Assembly (NCBI GenBank): GCA_030670545.1
Contig: DAOVBM010000006.1
Span: 1 to 53,826, forward strand
Direction of reading: 5' to 3'
DNA: 53,826 bases
Origin: Candidatus Woesearchaeota archaeon
Lineage (GTDB): Archaea; Nanobdellota; Nanobdellia; Woesearchaeales; JAGLGH01
In this document: piece by piece, positions 23,322-32,507 of the stretch
Layout of the letters: the number at the start of each line of letters is the position of its first letter
How positions within the stretch are numbered: the stretch's first letter is position 1
Notes under the pieces: generated by a model
Database searches by the model: none
The model's input: the letters and a program-made list of their open reading frames with translations, nothing else
What the model was told of the DNA's origin: nothing
Program-made: the position numbers and the translations under genes

Positions 23322-24452
23322 TCACTGCAGGCTTTCAATGGCTTTCCTTATCTCTATCTCAGTCTTTTCCCAGTTGAACTTCTTTTCTATTGTCTTTCTT
23401 GCGTTTCTTCCAAGCTTATCCCTTACTTCAGGGTTTTCTATCAGCCGCTTGAGCTTCAGTCTTAGCACAATCTCATTCCCTGTTGGAAAGAATGAGCCAT
23501 TGAATTTGTCTTTGATATACTTCCTGACCAGCCCGACTTTTGTGGAAAGCACAGCGCATCCGCAGCTCATAGCTTCAAGAGTAGAAAGAGATGTTGTCTC
23601 AGTAAGGGAAGGCAGCACATATATGTCCATTGCCTGAACAAATGGCACAACATTATCTACTGATTTTATATGCTTGATGTTCATGGCTGACTTAAATAGG
23701 GATTCTATCTCTGCAAGTCCTGAACCCACAATAAGCAGGGTTATATTCTCAAAATCCTTCTGCAGCTTAATGAAAGTGTTATAAAGTGTCATAAGGCCTT
23801 TTTCCCTTCCTATCCTTCCATGGAAGCCGATTACTGTATGGTTAGGGTCTATTCCTACCCTTTTTTTTGCTTCTTCCTTGTTCTCAGGAGGTACAAACTT
23901 CTCTGTATCTATCCCCATATAGGCTACTCTTTTTGGAGGGGATATCCTTTTTGATTTGAGTATCCTTGCAACCTCTTTTGAAGGCACAAGTATAAGGGTT
24001 GCCTTGTTGTATAGCCACCGTGCTATAATTTTCACAAGGTTTGTGATTATTAATGAAAGATAAGGCCTTGATATGCTTCTTGAAGCAAGCTCCCAGTCTA
24101 AGGAATGGACATAAGAAATGATTGGAATTCTCTTTTTCTTTGCATAATATATTGCAAGCATTCCAATAGGCCCTATTGTCTGAGACCATACAATGTCGCT
24201 CTTTGTCACAAGCTCCTTTATCTTCTTTCTCTTTAACCTGGCAAATGTATAATCCCCTAGCTTAAGCCATGATAATGGAATCCTCACTACTTCTTCTTTG
24301 TCTGCCATTTTCTTGCTGCCAGGGAAATCAGGGGCTACGACAGTTATATCATAGTCATCTTCCAGCATTGGTATTACCTCTGACAAAAATCTTGCAATGC
24401 CATCCCATCTTGGAAGGTAGCAGTCAGTTGCAATCAAAAGTCTCTTTTTCAT
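23322..24452 (-). CDS. GT4-family glycosyltransferase
   Basis: A 376-residue GT-B fold retaining glycosyltransferase. The N-terminal LPRWDGIARFLSEV segment matches acceptor-side domains; the C-terminal half has GFHGRIGREKGL (about 210-221), LLIVGSG and the donor-binding motif PSLTETTSLSTLEAMSCG (about 286-303). No membrane helix is evident. Substrates are nucleotide-sugars; the acceptor cannot be read from sequence. Its ATG overlaps the stop of the upstream deacetylase gene by four bases (ATGA), so the pair is translationally coupled, the same two activities that start mycothiol, bacillithiol and GPI-type pathways. Confidence 0.88.
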   Translation of the reverse strand: MKKRLLIATDCYLPRWDGIARFLSEVIPMLEDDYDITVVAPDFPGSKKMADKEEVVRIPLSWLKLGDYTFARLKRKKIKELVTKSDIVWSQTIGPIGMLAIYYAKKKRIPIISYVHSLDWELASRSISRPYLSLIITNLVKIIARWLYNKATLILVPSKEVARILKSKRISPPKRVAYMGIDTEKFVPPENKEEAKKRVGIDPNHTVIGFHGRIGREKGLMTLYNTFIKLQKDFENITLLIVGSGLAEIESLFKSAMNIKHIKSVDNVVPFVQAMDIYVLPSLTETTSLSTLEAMSCGCAVLSTKVGLVRKYIKDKFNGSFFPTGNEIVLRLKLKRLIENPEVRDKLGRNARKTIEKKFNWEKTEIEIRKAIESLQ

Positions 24453-25111
24453 CTTATTTTATAGAAAACCTCTGCATACTTCACTCCATTATTCATCCCA
24501 TTAATTATAGCCTTAAGATAAAGGCTCCACATCAGGATCATTATTGTAAGTTTCTGGCTCTTATGCACCCTGAAAGCCCTGACCTTTTGTTTGAATGTCT
24601 TTGTTATGTCAACAACAAGCTTTGGTGCATTCCTTTTCCTGATATTTACCAATGTCCATACATCATATGAATACACATCACCGCTGTAGCTAATATCTTC
24701 GAGTATAGAATCCACTATCCTGTATACTGCCTGATGGTCAGGATGAGGATCATCAATAGAATGCGTAAATATCTTTGATGGACTATATTCGCTTATAAGT
24801 TTCTGGATTTTAAGGTATATTTTTTTTTCTCTTGCTTCAGACAGCAGACTGCCTTCTTTCAGGCCTAAGTATATTACCTTTTCTTCGCCAAGTATGTTCT
24901 GCGCCCTGTGCGATTCTTCTACTCTTGTCTCTATTATTACCTTCTGCTTCAGATGAGGGTGCGACATCTCCCCGTATGAAAATATTACTGTGATTACTCT
25001 TTTTCCTTCATTAGCATACTTTGCTATAGATCCTCCTGCGCCTACTATATTGTCATCATTATGCGCGCAGAACAACATGACACATTCATTTTCCCTGTTT
25101 TTCTCTGCCAT
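24449..25111 (-). CDS. PIG-L/LmbE-family N-acetylglucosaminyl deacetylase
   Basis: A 220-residue zinc hydrolase of the LmbE fold. The metal-binding entry AHNDDNIVGAGG (about residues 16-27, a variant of AHPDDE) and the second motif DPHPDHQAV (about 119-127) are intact apart from N for P and N for E in the first motif. Related enzymes remove acetyl from N-acetylglucosamine-linked lipids or thiols. It is the first gene of a coupled pair with the GT4 enzyme. The substitution of the usual Glu by Asn in AHxDD(N) could alter metal binding or activity and should be noted. Confidence 0.85.
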   Translation of the reverse strand: MAEKNRENECVMLFCAHNDDNIVGAGGSIAKYANEGKRVITVIFSYGEMSHPHLKQKVIIETRVEESHRAQNILGEEKVIYLGLKEGSLLSEAREKKIYLKIQKLISEYSPSKIFTHSIDDPHPDHQAVYRIVDSILEDISYSGDVYSYDVWTLVNIRKRNAPKLVVDITKTFKQKVRAFRVHKSQKLTIMILMWSLYLKAIINGMNNGVKYAEVFYKIR

Positions 25112-25177
25112 AATATGATGTAATTGGTGTAGGGATTAATAAGTGTTTCTATAAGAAATTTTTGTTAAAGGATCTGA

Positions 25178-25291
25178 TGCGCCGGCCGGGATTCGAACCC
25201 GGATCAAAGGCTGTCTTTGCGAAACAAAGATCCATATGGTCTCTGGTCATCGCATGGAAGGCCTCTATCCTAGCCGTTAGACTACCGGCGC
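25178..25291 (-). tRNA. tRNA-Gly (anticodon UCC) with a 42-base intron
   Basis: On the minus strand, acceptor GCGCCGG/CCGGCGC with A discriminator and T arm CCGGG/CCCGG with loop TTCGAAT are clear. The anticodon stem GAGGC/GCCTT encloses the loop CTTCCA plus one base after an insertion. The intron (25213-25254) begins after position 37. Its ends form a bulge-helix-bulge: CUU pairs with AAG next to the exon, and GCGA pairs with UCGC inside, leaving 3-base bulges CAU and ACA. Splicing by the archaeal endonuclease gives a 72-base tRNA reading GGA. No CCA is encoded. Confidence 0.88.
25213..25254 (-). other. tRNA-Gly intron at canonical position 37/38
   Basis: A 42-base insertion bounded by a bulge-helix-bulge motif; the internal stem GCGA/UCGC lies close to its ends. 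Placement after position 37 is the standard archaeal site. Boundaries are by pairing and could shift by one base. Confidence 0.72.
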
Positions 25292-25379
25292 GTGTGAGGT
25301 AATGGAGTATATAGTGGTTTATAAAGTTTACTGAAAAAATAGATAACTTATTGAGCAAGATTTAGATATCAGCAATCAT

Positions 25380-27266
25380 TCATTTAACAAGAAGTATCCT
25401 GACATTCTCCCTTTTCTTCAATGCCATGAACAGGATCTTTCCTATCCTGTTGTTCTTTTTTATCTTTATGACTCCGCTTTTGCCTACCTTTGCAGACAAT
25501 AACAGGTCATCATCAATGTATATGTTGCAGTCCTTGTTCTGGGACTTTGTAGGAAGCTTGAACATGATTGAGCTTTTTGTGAACTGCATATCATACTTAA
25601 TCTCTCCATCTTTTTTTACCATATTCTCATGCTTCAGTTCCTGAACATCTATGCTTATGCCTAATTCTGATTCAATCTCTCCGATTCTCTTCCCTTGCTT
25701 TCCGATAATCTTTGATATCTCCTTTTCAGGCACATAGACTGCGCATTTATTGTCAGATATGACTTCCACTTCAACATGTTCAGAAAATTGACTGAAATAA
25801 TCTTTTATTGATTTTGCAGCAAGCTTCTGGCTTGGAGTTTTTCCAGCATCTCCTTTTACTGGAATTACGACAGTCTCTTCTCCATAGCTGTAAAGCTCAA
25901 ACTCCTGCTTGTTTGTCTCAAAATCATTGACAACAACAACAGGCCTTGCAAGGTCAGCTTCAGTCATGCCTGCAGGAACCTTAACAGTCATCTCAAGGTT
26001 CAGAACCTTCTCAACTTCACCATTCTTTATGAAAATCACAGTATCAATTACCTGAGGGATTACACCCAATTCTATCCTGCCTACAAATCTTTGTATAGCA
26101 TCAATTGGATTGGTTGCATGCACAACTCCTGCCAGTCCGATACCTGCCAGCCTTAAGTCAGCAAAAAGTAGGAAATCTGCTGTGTTCCTCATCTCATCAA
26201 ACATTGTATTATCAGGTCTTGATAACAGAAGTATGTCATGTACTTCCTGCGCATCGCCGTGGCTAATTGCCAGTTGTGTGACACTCTCAGGCAGGACCAT
26301 ATCCCTTGGAGCCTCGATTGTCTTCACAATCTTCCCCTGTTCTGCATAGAACTTAGCAAGCGCCTGGGCAAATGTTGATTTTCCCATGCCTGGGGATCCT
26401 GCAATAAGTATCCCCTCAGCCTGCTCCTTTATCCTTTTGCTCAGCTTTTCTGAAAGCTTATAGTCTGCAAGTTCAAGCATTTTCACAGGCTTTACTACAG
26501 TAATTTCATGGCCGTCAGAAAAAGGTGTCCTCAATATGACAATCCTGTAAAAGCCTAGCTGGACAATTGTGGACCCAGGCCTTTCAATTTCAATAAAAGA
26601 ATCACGCCTTATTCCAGCTTCCTCAATTATCTCTGTAGCTATATCCTTTATCTCATCAGTATTTAGTTTTGATTCTCTTATGCATACAAAATCCCATTTT
26701 CCAGGCATGCCTTTTTTTGCATAAGGTTTTATCCCTTCCCTCAGGTGCACGCTCATTGTTGTCTCATCAAAGAATCCTTCAATCTTCAGCGTTTTTCTTG
26801 CTTTAACAAACTCGACAAACATGCAGCTTATTCCCTTTGCTTTTGCGACCTTTGCCTGTATCTTGTCTGCTGTGATAAGGGTTGCGCCAATCTCATATGC
26901 CAGCTCCCTTATCAGGGCATCAATCTCGCCAAGTGTTGCGTATTTGATCTCAACAGCAGAAGGCCTCTTGCCAGAGAACTCAAGTTCAAACCCCATCTCT
27001 GCTGAAAGCTGCTTAAGTTTCTCTATCTCATCAATCCCCAGGAATCCGATTGCCTTGTCCTGGTTTGCCTGGTGCTCAAGCTCAGCCACAACTGCTTCAT
27101 GTATGACAACCTTTTGGACAATTATATTTTTGTTCTTCAGTTTAGTTGAGATTATCTTTTCAATTATCACAGAAGTATCTGGGACTATTATCTCAACGAT
27201 ATCCTTGTTTTTATTCCCAGTGTTCCCATCATTCCCAACAGTATTTTTCAGGTTATTTTTTGCCAT
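25380..27266 (-). CDS. PIN domain-ATPase-KH protein, COG1855 type
   Basis: A 628-residue protein found almost only in archaea. A PIN-fold nuclease domain leads (about residues 25-140; VPDTSVIIEKI, then LITADKIQAKVAK), followed by a VirB11/PilT-like ATPase (about 240-480; Walker A GSPGMGKSTFAQALAKF, and MFDEMRNTADFLLFADLRLAGIG) and a C-terminal KH-type RNA-binding region (about 515-560; KEISKIIGKQGKRIGEIE). The combination suggests an ATP-driven RNA-processing enzyme; function is not established. I start at ATG 27266, since an ATTTAAATA box lies near 27290. The longer start at 27329 would overlap the cation transporter gene. Confidence 0.9.
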   Translation of the reverse strand: MAKNNLKNTVGNDGNTGNKNKDIVEIIVPDTSVIIEKIISTKLKNKNIIVQKVVIHEAVVAELEHQANQDKAIGFLGIDEIEKLKQLSAEMGFELEFSGKRPSAVEIKYATLGEIDALIRELAYEIGATLITADKIQAKVAKAKGISCMFVEFVKARKTLKIEGFFDETTMSVHLREGIKPYAKKGMPGKWDFVCIRESKLNTDEIKDIATEIIEEAGIRRDSFIEIERPGSTIVQLGFYRIVILRTPFSDGHEITVVKPVKMLELADYKLSEKLSKRIKEQAEGILIAGSPGMGKSTFAQALAKFYAEQGKIVKTIEAPRDMVLPESVTQLAISHGDAQEVHDILLLSRPDNTMFDEMRNTADFLLFADLRLAGIGLAGVVHATNPIDAIQRFVGRIELGVIPQVIDTVIFIKNGEVEKVLNLEMTVKVPAGMTEADLARPVVVVNDFETNKQEFELYSYGEETVVIPVKGDAGKTPSQKLAAKSIKDYFSQFSEHVEVEVISDNKCAVYVPEKEISKIIGKQGKRIGEIESELGISIDVQELKHENMVKKDGEIKYDMQFTKSSIMFKLPTKSQNKDCNIYIDDDLLLSAKVGKSGVIKIKKNNRIGKILFMALKKRENVRILLVK

Positions 27267-27306
27267 GCTATCCTTATTGTTAGGTTGATATTTAAATAGG
27301 TTTGCA

Positions 27307-28158
27307 TCACAAAGGATCGATATGAACAAACGCCCTTTCTACATCATCAAGCGACTGCACAGCCTTTTGCACTTTTTTTTCTATATCATGCGCCTGGACA
27401 AGTTTTAGGTTCTTGTCAAGTTCTGCATGTATCTCAACATTAAGCAGCAGCCCTATGTAATGCGCTTTTACATCATGCACTCCAATTACGCCTTTCACAG
27501 AAATAGCCTTTTCCTTTATCTTCTCAAGAAGCTCTGGTTCAGGAGCCTCTCCCATAAGGTATTTCAGGTTCCTTAGGCCTATCTTCCATCCTGACTTTAT
27601 TATATATGCTGCAACCAGCAGCGCTAATATAGGGTCTATTATCCCATATCCCATCCTTATGCCTATAAATCCAAGGATGATTGCAGATGAAAGGATTATA
27701 TCATTCATGTGATCTACTGCCATGGCTCTCAATGCTTCGCTTCTTGTTGTCTTTATTGCATATTTTGTATAGTATAATAGGATGGCCTTGACAATGATTA
27801 CAATAAAATATACTATTATCACACTGGTCGATATATTAAGCACAGCATGGTTAAATATCCTTGAAAAAGAGCTGTGGATAATCTCAATCCCTATTATTGT
27901 TATAAGCATAGCTATGAACATCGCAGCTATCGGCTCTGCCCTGTGATGGCCGAATGGATGGTCCTTATCAGCATGCTTTGCAGCAATCTTCATGCAGCAG
28001 AACGTTATGATAGAAGTAATGGAATCCATAAAAGAATTCATGGCATCAGATATTGCTGCAATGCTATTTGTCATGAGTCCTATGGCTAGCTTGAATATGA
28101 ACAGGAAGATGTTTCCTGCAATGCTGAGTATGTTTGCTTTTTTTGCTTCAGGTTTCAT
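27307..28158 (-). CDS. Cation diffusion facilitator (CDF) metal transporter
   Basis: A 283-residue integral membrane protein with six helices in the first 200 residues and a cytoplasmic ferredoxin-like tail. The metal site is formed by SDAMNSFMD in the second helix (about residues 37-45) and VDHMNDI in the fifth (about 148-154), an HxxxD/DxxxD arrangement typical of zinc, manganese or iron efflux by proton antiport. A further DHPFGHHR loop (about 64-71) follows the second helix. It starts two bases after the stop of the transglutaminase gene, so the two are one transcription unit. Confidence 0.9.
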   Translation of the reverse strand: MKPEAKKANILSIAGNIFLFIFKLAIGLMTNSIAAISDAMNSFMDSITSIITFCCMKIAAKHADKDHPFGHHRAEPIAAMFIAMLITIIGIEIIHSSFSRIFNHAVLNISTSVIIVYFIVIIVKAILLYYTKYAIKTTRSEALRAMAVDHMNDIILSSAIILGFIGIRMGYGIIDPILALLVAAYIIKSGWKIGLRNLKYLMGEAPEPELLEKIKEKAISVKGVIGVHDVKAHYIGLLLNVEIHAELDKNLKLVQAHDIEKKVQKAVQSLDDVERAFVHIDPL

Positions 28159-28160
28159 CT

Positions 28161-30227
28161 TTACATCCTTTCTAAAATGCCTTGTACATAAAAGCTTATT
28201 CTTCTTGCTATTGAGTTTATCTTTATCAGGATACTCTGCGCCAGGCTGACATCAGAAAGCTCAATAAGGGCATCCTGCTCTCCTGAATAATCTCTTCCTT
28301 TTGCATCATGATACTCAATGCTTATGCTTATCCTGTTGCTTCCTATATCAAGCATCTTTGAGTTCATGTTTATCACAAATTCCTGATCTGCTTCAAGTTT
28401 CTCAATATCCCAGCTCTTTTCCATACCTTCTGCCCTGATATTTACAGACACATTCTCAGGGATTGACCTTGACTCTTTGATAAGCGTGAAATTCAGGTTG
28501 AAATTCTTATTATAACCTATGCTTTTGGGATATGAAATATTGGAGATTCTTATTAAAGGCTTGTCCAGTATATCATATTCCACTATTGCGAGTTTTGAAA
28601 TGTCATTGTTTCCTGCAGTCACTGTCTTCTGCTGCTTTCCTGTTATCATGCTTTCCAGCAGGAATCTTGCTTCTGCTTCCTGATTTATGCTTATATCATG
28701 ATATATGCATCCCTTGTCCATGCATATGCTTACATTTGACAGTATGGTATTGCCTGTATTCTTGAGCCAGCACAGCACATATGCATCATCTCCAGCATAG
28801 ATTGTCTCTTTGTCTGTTCTGCACTCCATAGACACATCCATAGAATATCTTTTTTCTTCCTCTTCCTTCCTCTGGCTCAGGATATTCTCTATCCTTTCAA
28901 GCGATATCACAGTATGCTCATGGTATGAGCTGAATTCTGTATCTGCTGTCGCGTTCCGTGAACTTATTATCTTTATTGGAAACCTGTACAGCAGCGAAGA
29001 ATCAAGGCCATCTTCAACCTTCATGATCCAGTATACTGTCTTGTTTTCATAAGGCCTGAGCGCAATTGAATTTCCTTTTTCTCTTATTATCTTTACCTCT
29101 TTCGGCTTTGATACATACAGCTCTGTTGCAGTATAATAATCTGCAAGGTTTGACACTTTAACTTCAACAAGCTGATATGATCCAAACCCTATGGCTTTTT
29201 TAAGGACATCCACTTCCAGCCTGACAGGTGAAGCGATTCTTCTTCCAGTTTCGTACGCATCCACTGACACCTCAAGCTGCTGTGTCTTTATGTCTATATT
29301 TCTTGCTTTCCATTCAAATTTTGTAGTAGCATCATCAGGATCAGGGGAAGATCTAAGCGCAATATGGCTTGGATCAATAAATCCAATCTGACCATAAGTA
29401 GGGTCAAAAGGTATCCAGCCCTTGCCAGGGAAATAGACCTCTGCCCAGCCATGCGGCCCCCATCTCTGGTCAAATAGATCTGAATTTGTATAGGCAATCC
29501 CTGCTATGAATCTTGCAGGAATCCCAAGAGACCTTGCCATTGCAATGAACAGTGAAGTAAGTTCGTCGCACACTCCCTGTCTGTTTTCAAGTGTCCAGCT
29601 TGCGCTTTGTGATATAGATTCAGTCATTGTGCTGAGATTATACACAATGTTCTCTTTTGTCCATGCTGAGAGCTTGTGCATGATTATATATAGGTCATCC
29701 TCTCCTGCAGCAAGGCTTGATGCAAGAGCAATTATGTCAGGGTCATGCGAATCTATGTGCTTTGTCGTAAGAATATAATCTCTGGCTTCTGCAGGTATCT
29801 CCTGCTTCAATGGATAATGTATCTTGCTCTTTACTTTTATAATTTTGTTCCTGACCTCAATATCAGCCTCATAGCTGTACCTTATATCCTGGGCAGGAGG
29901 GTCTCTCCATTCAAAGAATATGGAATCTTCGCTTATCTGCGCATCCGGATCAGTTGAAATGGAATTCACTTTCTGCATAAAATTATCCCTTGGGAAAAAA
30001 AGCATGCTTGCCCTGATATAATCAATCTCATAAGATTGGGATGCAGCTTCTATCTCCAAGCCAGATGATATGGAAAGGTTCATCTTTATATATTCCTTAT
30101 CACTATAAAATTCCATTTCTTCTTCTGATAAGGCGTATGATGAGGATAATATAATGAATACAGTAACAGCTAACACAAGACCAACCTTATAGAAATCAAT
30201 CTTGCGCTTTTTTGCAGCTTTTTCCAT
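28161..30227 (-). CDS. Membrane-anchored transglutaminase-like protease-fold protein
   Basis: A 688-residue protein with one N-terminal membrane helix (about residues 14-33), an extracellular transglutaminase-like core and a long beta-rich C-terminus of Ig-like domains. The catalytic triad is readable: Cys in NRQGVCDELTSLF (about 215-228), His in WGPHGWAEVYFP (about 250-261) and Asp in WIPFDPTYGQIG (about 266-277). Such domains act as cysteine proteases, cross-linkers or peptidases outside the cell. The closing region ends with QGILERM. ATG 30227 is preferred because ATTAAATAT near 30255 precedes it; the longer frame would need a TTG start at 30275. Confidence 0.82.
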   Translation of the reverse strand: MEKAAKKRKIDFYKVGLVLAVTVFIILSSSYALSEEEMEFYSDKEYIKMNLSISSGLEIEAASQSYEIDYIRASMLFFPRDNFMQKVNSISTDPDAQISEDSIFFEWRDPPAQDIRYSYEADIEVRNKIIKVKSKIHYPLKQEIPAEARDYILTTKHIDSHDPDIIALASSLAAGEDDLYIIMHKLSAWTKENIVYNLSTMTESISQSASWTLENRQGVCDELTSLFIAMARSLGIPARFIAGIAYTNSDLFDQRWGPHGWAEVYFPGKGWIPFDPTYGQIGFIDPSHIALRSSPDPDDATTKFEWKARNIDIKTQQLEVSVDAYETGRRIASPVRLEVDVLKKAIGFGSYQLVEVKVSNLADYYTATELYVSKPKEVKIIREKGNSIALRPYENKTVYWIMKVEDGLDSSLLYRFPIKIISSRNATADTEFSSYHEHTVISLERIENILSQRKEEEEKRYSMDVSMECRTDKETIYAGDDAYVLCWLKNTGNTILSNVSICMDKGCIYHDISINQEAEARFLLESMITGKQQKTVTAGNNDISKLAIVEYDILDKPLIRISNISYPKSIGYNKNFNLNFTLIKESRSIPENVSVNIRAEGMEKSWDIEKLEADQEFVINMNSKMLDIGSNRISISIEYHDAKGRDYSGEQDALIELSDVSLAQSILIKINSIARRISFYVQGILERM

Positions 30228-30296
30228 CCTAAATACGTTTTTGGCTTCTTGATATTTAATCCTTTTGGTTAACAATAAAATCTCTGCGCAGACTCC

Positions 30297-30342
30297 TTAT
30301 CGAAAATTTCGCAAGAAATTTTATTGGGGTTTAATACCCCTC
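30297..30342. repeat. Second palindromic repeat family, short copy
   Basis: Forty-six bases identical to 15714-15759, containing the hairpins AATTTCGCAAGAAATT and GGGGTTTAATACCCC, followed by unrelated AT-rich DNA. It lies 70 bases upstream of the transglutaminase gene and 49 upstream of the divergent small gene at 30391. In both cases in this window the shared block lies directly 5' of a minus-strand gene. Confidence 0.75.
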
Positions 30343-30390
30343 GATTTTAACAGAAAATTATATATAATACATTAATTTTTATATTATATA

Positions 30391-30621
30391 ATGGATGATA
30401 ATTACCAAAAAGGGAATTCTGGATCAAAGCCATATTATGCAATAGACCACAAAACCGGAAAGATAATCCCTGTATACCTTCCTGTTGATGCAGTGGCAGC
30501 AGAAGCAAAGCCTGGCTCAAAAGCAGGCAACCCATTGATTGACGAGATAAATGAGCAATTGAGGGAAGAAGGGTTTATAGAAAAACTGAAAAATCTGTAT
30601 AAGATTGATAAAACTCCCTGA
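30391..30621 (+). CDS. Small hypothetical protein
   Basis: A 76-residue soluble protein starting MDDNYQKGNS, with a YYAIDHKTGKIIPVYLP beta segment (residues 15-31), a Pro/Ala-rich turn and a C-terminal helix. No family is recognised. TTATATATAA at 30358-30367 lies about 24 bases before ATG, giving a leaderless start. It ends two bases before the stop of the convergent trxB, so 3' ends meet without a spacer. Confidence 0.6.
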   Translation: MDDNYQKGNSGSKPYYAIDHKTGKIIPVYLPVDAVAAEAKPGSKAGNPLIDEINEQLREEGFIEKLKNLYKIDKTP

Positions 30622-30623
30622 TG

Positions 30624-31535
30624 CTATTTCTTATACCTGTGCCTTGCTGCAGCAAGCAGGGCTGTGCATCCCTGTCCTCCTGCAATGATATACTGGTATT
30701 CATGTATGTCTGTAACATCTCCTGCTGCATATATTCCTTTCACGCTTGTCTCGCAGTGCTTTGACACTTTTATATGGCCATGGTCATCTATCTCAAGCAA
30801 TTTTTTAACAAAGTCTGAATTAGGGGCCCTTCCAATCTCTACAAATATCCCCTCGCACTTAAGCTCTTTGGCCTCTCCATCCTGTTCATACCTCAACCCC
30901 TTTGCCATATTGTCCCCAAATATCTCTGTTGTCTTTGCATTATTGATGATCTTCACTTTCTCCTTTCCAACAACCTTTTCCATAAGATACTCATGTCCCC
31001 TTATCTCATCTCCTATATTCACAATATATATCCTGTTTGCTATCCTCATGAGAAAATCAGCAGATTCAAGCGCAGAATCTCCTCCTCCTATCACAGCAAC
31101 ATCCTTATTCTTGAACAATGGGCCGTCGCATATTGCGCAGTATGTCACACCTTTATTTGTAAATTTCACTTCTCCTGGAACATTCAGCTTTCTTGCCCTT
31201 GCTCCTGAAGCAATTATTACTGTCTCTGTCTTATATTCATCCTTATCTGTCTTTACAATAAACAAGTCATCAGCTTTCTCTATCTTCTCAACACCCCCAT
31301 ATTGTATCTTGATTCCATTAAAATCAAGCTGCTCCTTCAATGTCTTTGCAAACTCCATGCCAGTTGTATGCCTGAATCCAGGATAATTCTCCACTTCCCC
31401 GCTGACATTCATCTGCCCACCGTAATCCCTGGATATAAGCAGAAATCTCATCCTCTTTCTCGAAGCATATATCGCTGCAGTAATCCCTGCAATCCCTGCT
31501 CCGATTATGATTGTCTCATAAGTCTTTTCTTGCAT
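30624..31535 (-). CDS. trxB: Thioredoxin-disulfide reductase
   Basis: A 303-residue flavoprotein: FAD-binding GAGIAGITAAIYASRKR near the start (about 12-28), the redox pair CAICDG (about 132-137), NAD(P)-binding GGGDSALESADFL (about 150-162), and a final FAD segment GIYAAGDVTD (about 265-274). It transfers electrons from NAD(P)H to thioredoxin, maintaining the cytoplasmic thiol pool. The class (low-molecular-weight TrxB) and length are typical. No thioredoxin gene lies nearby in this window. Confidence 0.94.
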   Translation of the reverse strand: MQEKTYETIIIGAGIAGITAAIYASRKRMRFLLISRDYGGQMNVSGEVENYPGFRHTTGMEFAKTLKEQLDFNGIKIQYGGVEKIEKADDLFIVKTDKDEYKTETVIIASGARARKLNVPGEVKFTNKGVTYCAICDGPLFKNKDVAVIGGGDSALESADFLMRIANRIYIVNIGDEIRGHEYLMEKVVGKEKVKIINNAKTTEIFGDNMAKGLRYEQDGEAKELKCEGIFVEIGRAPNSDFVKKLLEIDDHGHIKVSKHCETSVKGIYAAGDVTDIHEYQYIIAGGQGCTALLAAARHRYKK

Positions 31536-31767
31536 GCTTAAAGAATCAGCATAATTTGTATATAAATATTTGGTTTAATGCAATATATTAGCTTATTAGG
31601 AAACAGTAGCATCTTTAAGCCAAAATGCAGGTTTCAAATCTCTTCTGGTTTTTTCTTTTCTTTTGCGCAGCTAATGGTCACTAAAACCCAATGGGGTTTT
31701 AAGGCAAAGACCTGATTAGAATTGATTTGAATCACAGGAACATTTAATACAATTATCAACAAACTTA

Positions 31768-31815
31768 TTTTGATGATGCTTGTGCTCCTTTATATATGAC
31801 TAAATAGATACTTTA
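31768..31815 (+). repeat. Degenerate right end of the MITE-like family
   Basis: GATGATGCTTGTGCTCC followed by TTTATATATGACTAAATAGATAC corresponds to the right arm of copy F (40594-40625), with the variant end TATATAACTAAATA in place of the usual TCTGACTTTTTACTT. The rest of the element is not recognisable in 31600-31767, apart from a small AAAACCC/GGGGTTTT hairpin. It is a remnant or a 3' half of an older copy. Confidence 0.55.
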
Positions 31816-31822
31816 AATCAAT

Positions 31823-32329
31823 TCAATCCATGCACTTCAGGAAATAGCCGATAAATATGTCTTTTGGCACATCAATCCCTGCGTTGACAAATGCTTTGGC
31901 AAGCTCAAGCCCGACTTCTTCCTCTTCTCCCTGCGCGCTGAAGTCTTTCAATGCCTTGATTGTATGCGAGCACATGAACCCATCATTTATCTTGACAACA
32001 ACCTTCCTTTTTTCGTTTGTCAATGAGCAATCCCCATAATCAAAGTTTATCTTGTATCCATTGCTGTCATGGCGTGCAAGCTCATAACCTAATAGATCCT
32101 CCACAATCTTTTCTTTCCCGCTCTCCTCAAGATAATCCTCTGGTTCGTATATATTATAGAAATCAAAAAAGCTTATATCTTTCATCCCCTCTTTTAATAC
32201 AGGTTTTATGACTCTTCCTAGATATCCTATCACTTTCTGCTTTGACTGTTTTCTTGTCTTTAGCCATCTATTCTTTATCAGGTAGGCATACTCATTTCCT
32301 TTGATATTCTTTGTTCTTATAAAGCTCAT
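31823..32329 (-). CDS. Conserved hypothetical protein
   Basis: A 168-residue soluble protein. The first 45 residues (MSFIRTKNIKGNEYAYLI and NRWLK, ending KVIGYLGRV) resemble the N-terminal strand pair that precedes some IS4-type transposases and is also found in free-standing archaeal proteins. The middle is acidic and the C-terminal helix contains EEEEVGLELAKAFVNAGI. No catalytic DDE residues are present, so it is not a transposase by itself. The flanks lack a promoter I can recognise beyond an AAATATGATAG tract near 32350. Confidence 0.6.
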   Translation of the reverse strand: MSFIRTKNIKGNEYAYLIKNRWLKTRKQSKQKVIGYLGRVIKPVLKEGMKDISFFDFYNIYEPEDYLEESGKEKIVEDLLGYELARHDSNGYKINFDYGDCSLTNEKRKVVVKINDGFMCSHTIKALKDFSAQGEEEEVGLELAKAFVNAGIDVPKDIFIGYFLKCMD

Positions 32330-32507
32330 GCCTTTAGGTTAGGCACTATCATATTTAAACTTTACTAAAATCAAAAACCTCTTGAAATCAAAGAAAAAAG
32401 CGATTTCCAGCCTTATCATCCACCAGATGTTCACACGAAAAAAAGCAGAAAGCCTTGCCCTTTAGGGAGAGGATGAATGCTATGGCATTTTTGCTTTTTT
32501 TGTGTCC

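Noticed and set aside
27267-27329. Longer start for the PIN-ATPase-KH gene
   Set aside because: It would overlap the end of the cation transporter gene and lie upstream of the likely TATA box.
30664-31386. A 240-residue frame opposite trxB
   Set aside because: Antisense shadow; trxB has all catalytic motifs.
31823-32329. Transposase fragment
   Set aside because: Only the N-terminal strand pair resembles IS4-type proteins; the rest has no DDE motif and the frame is intact.
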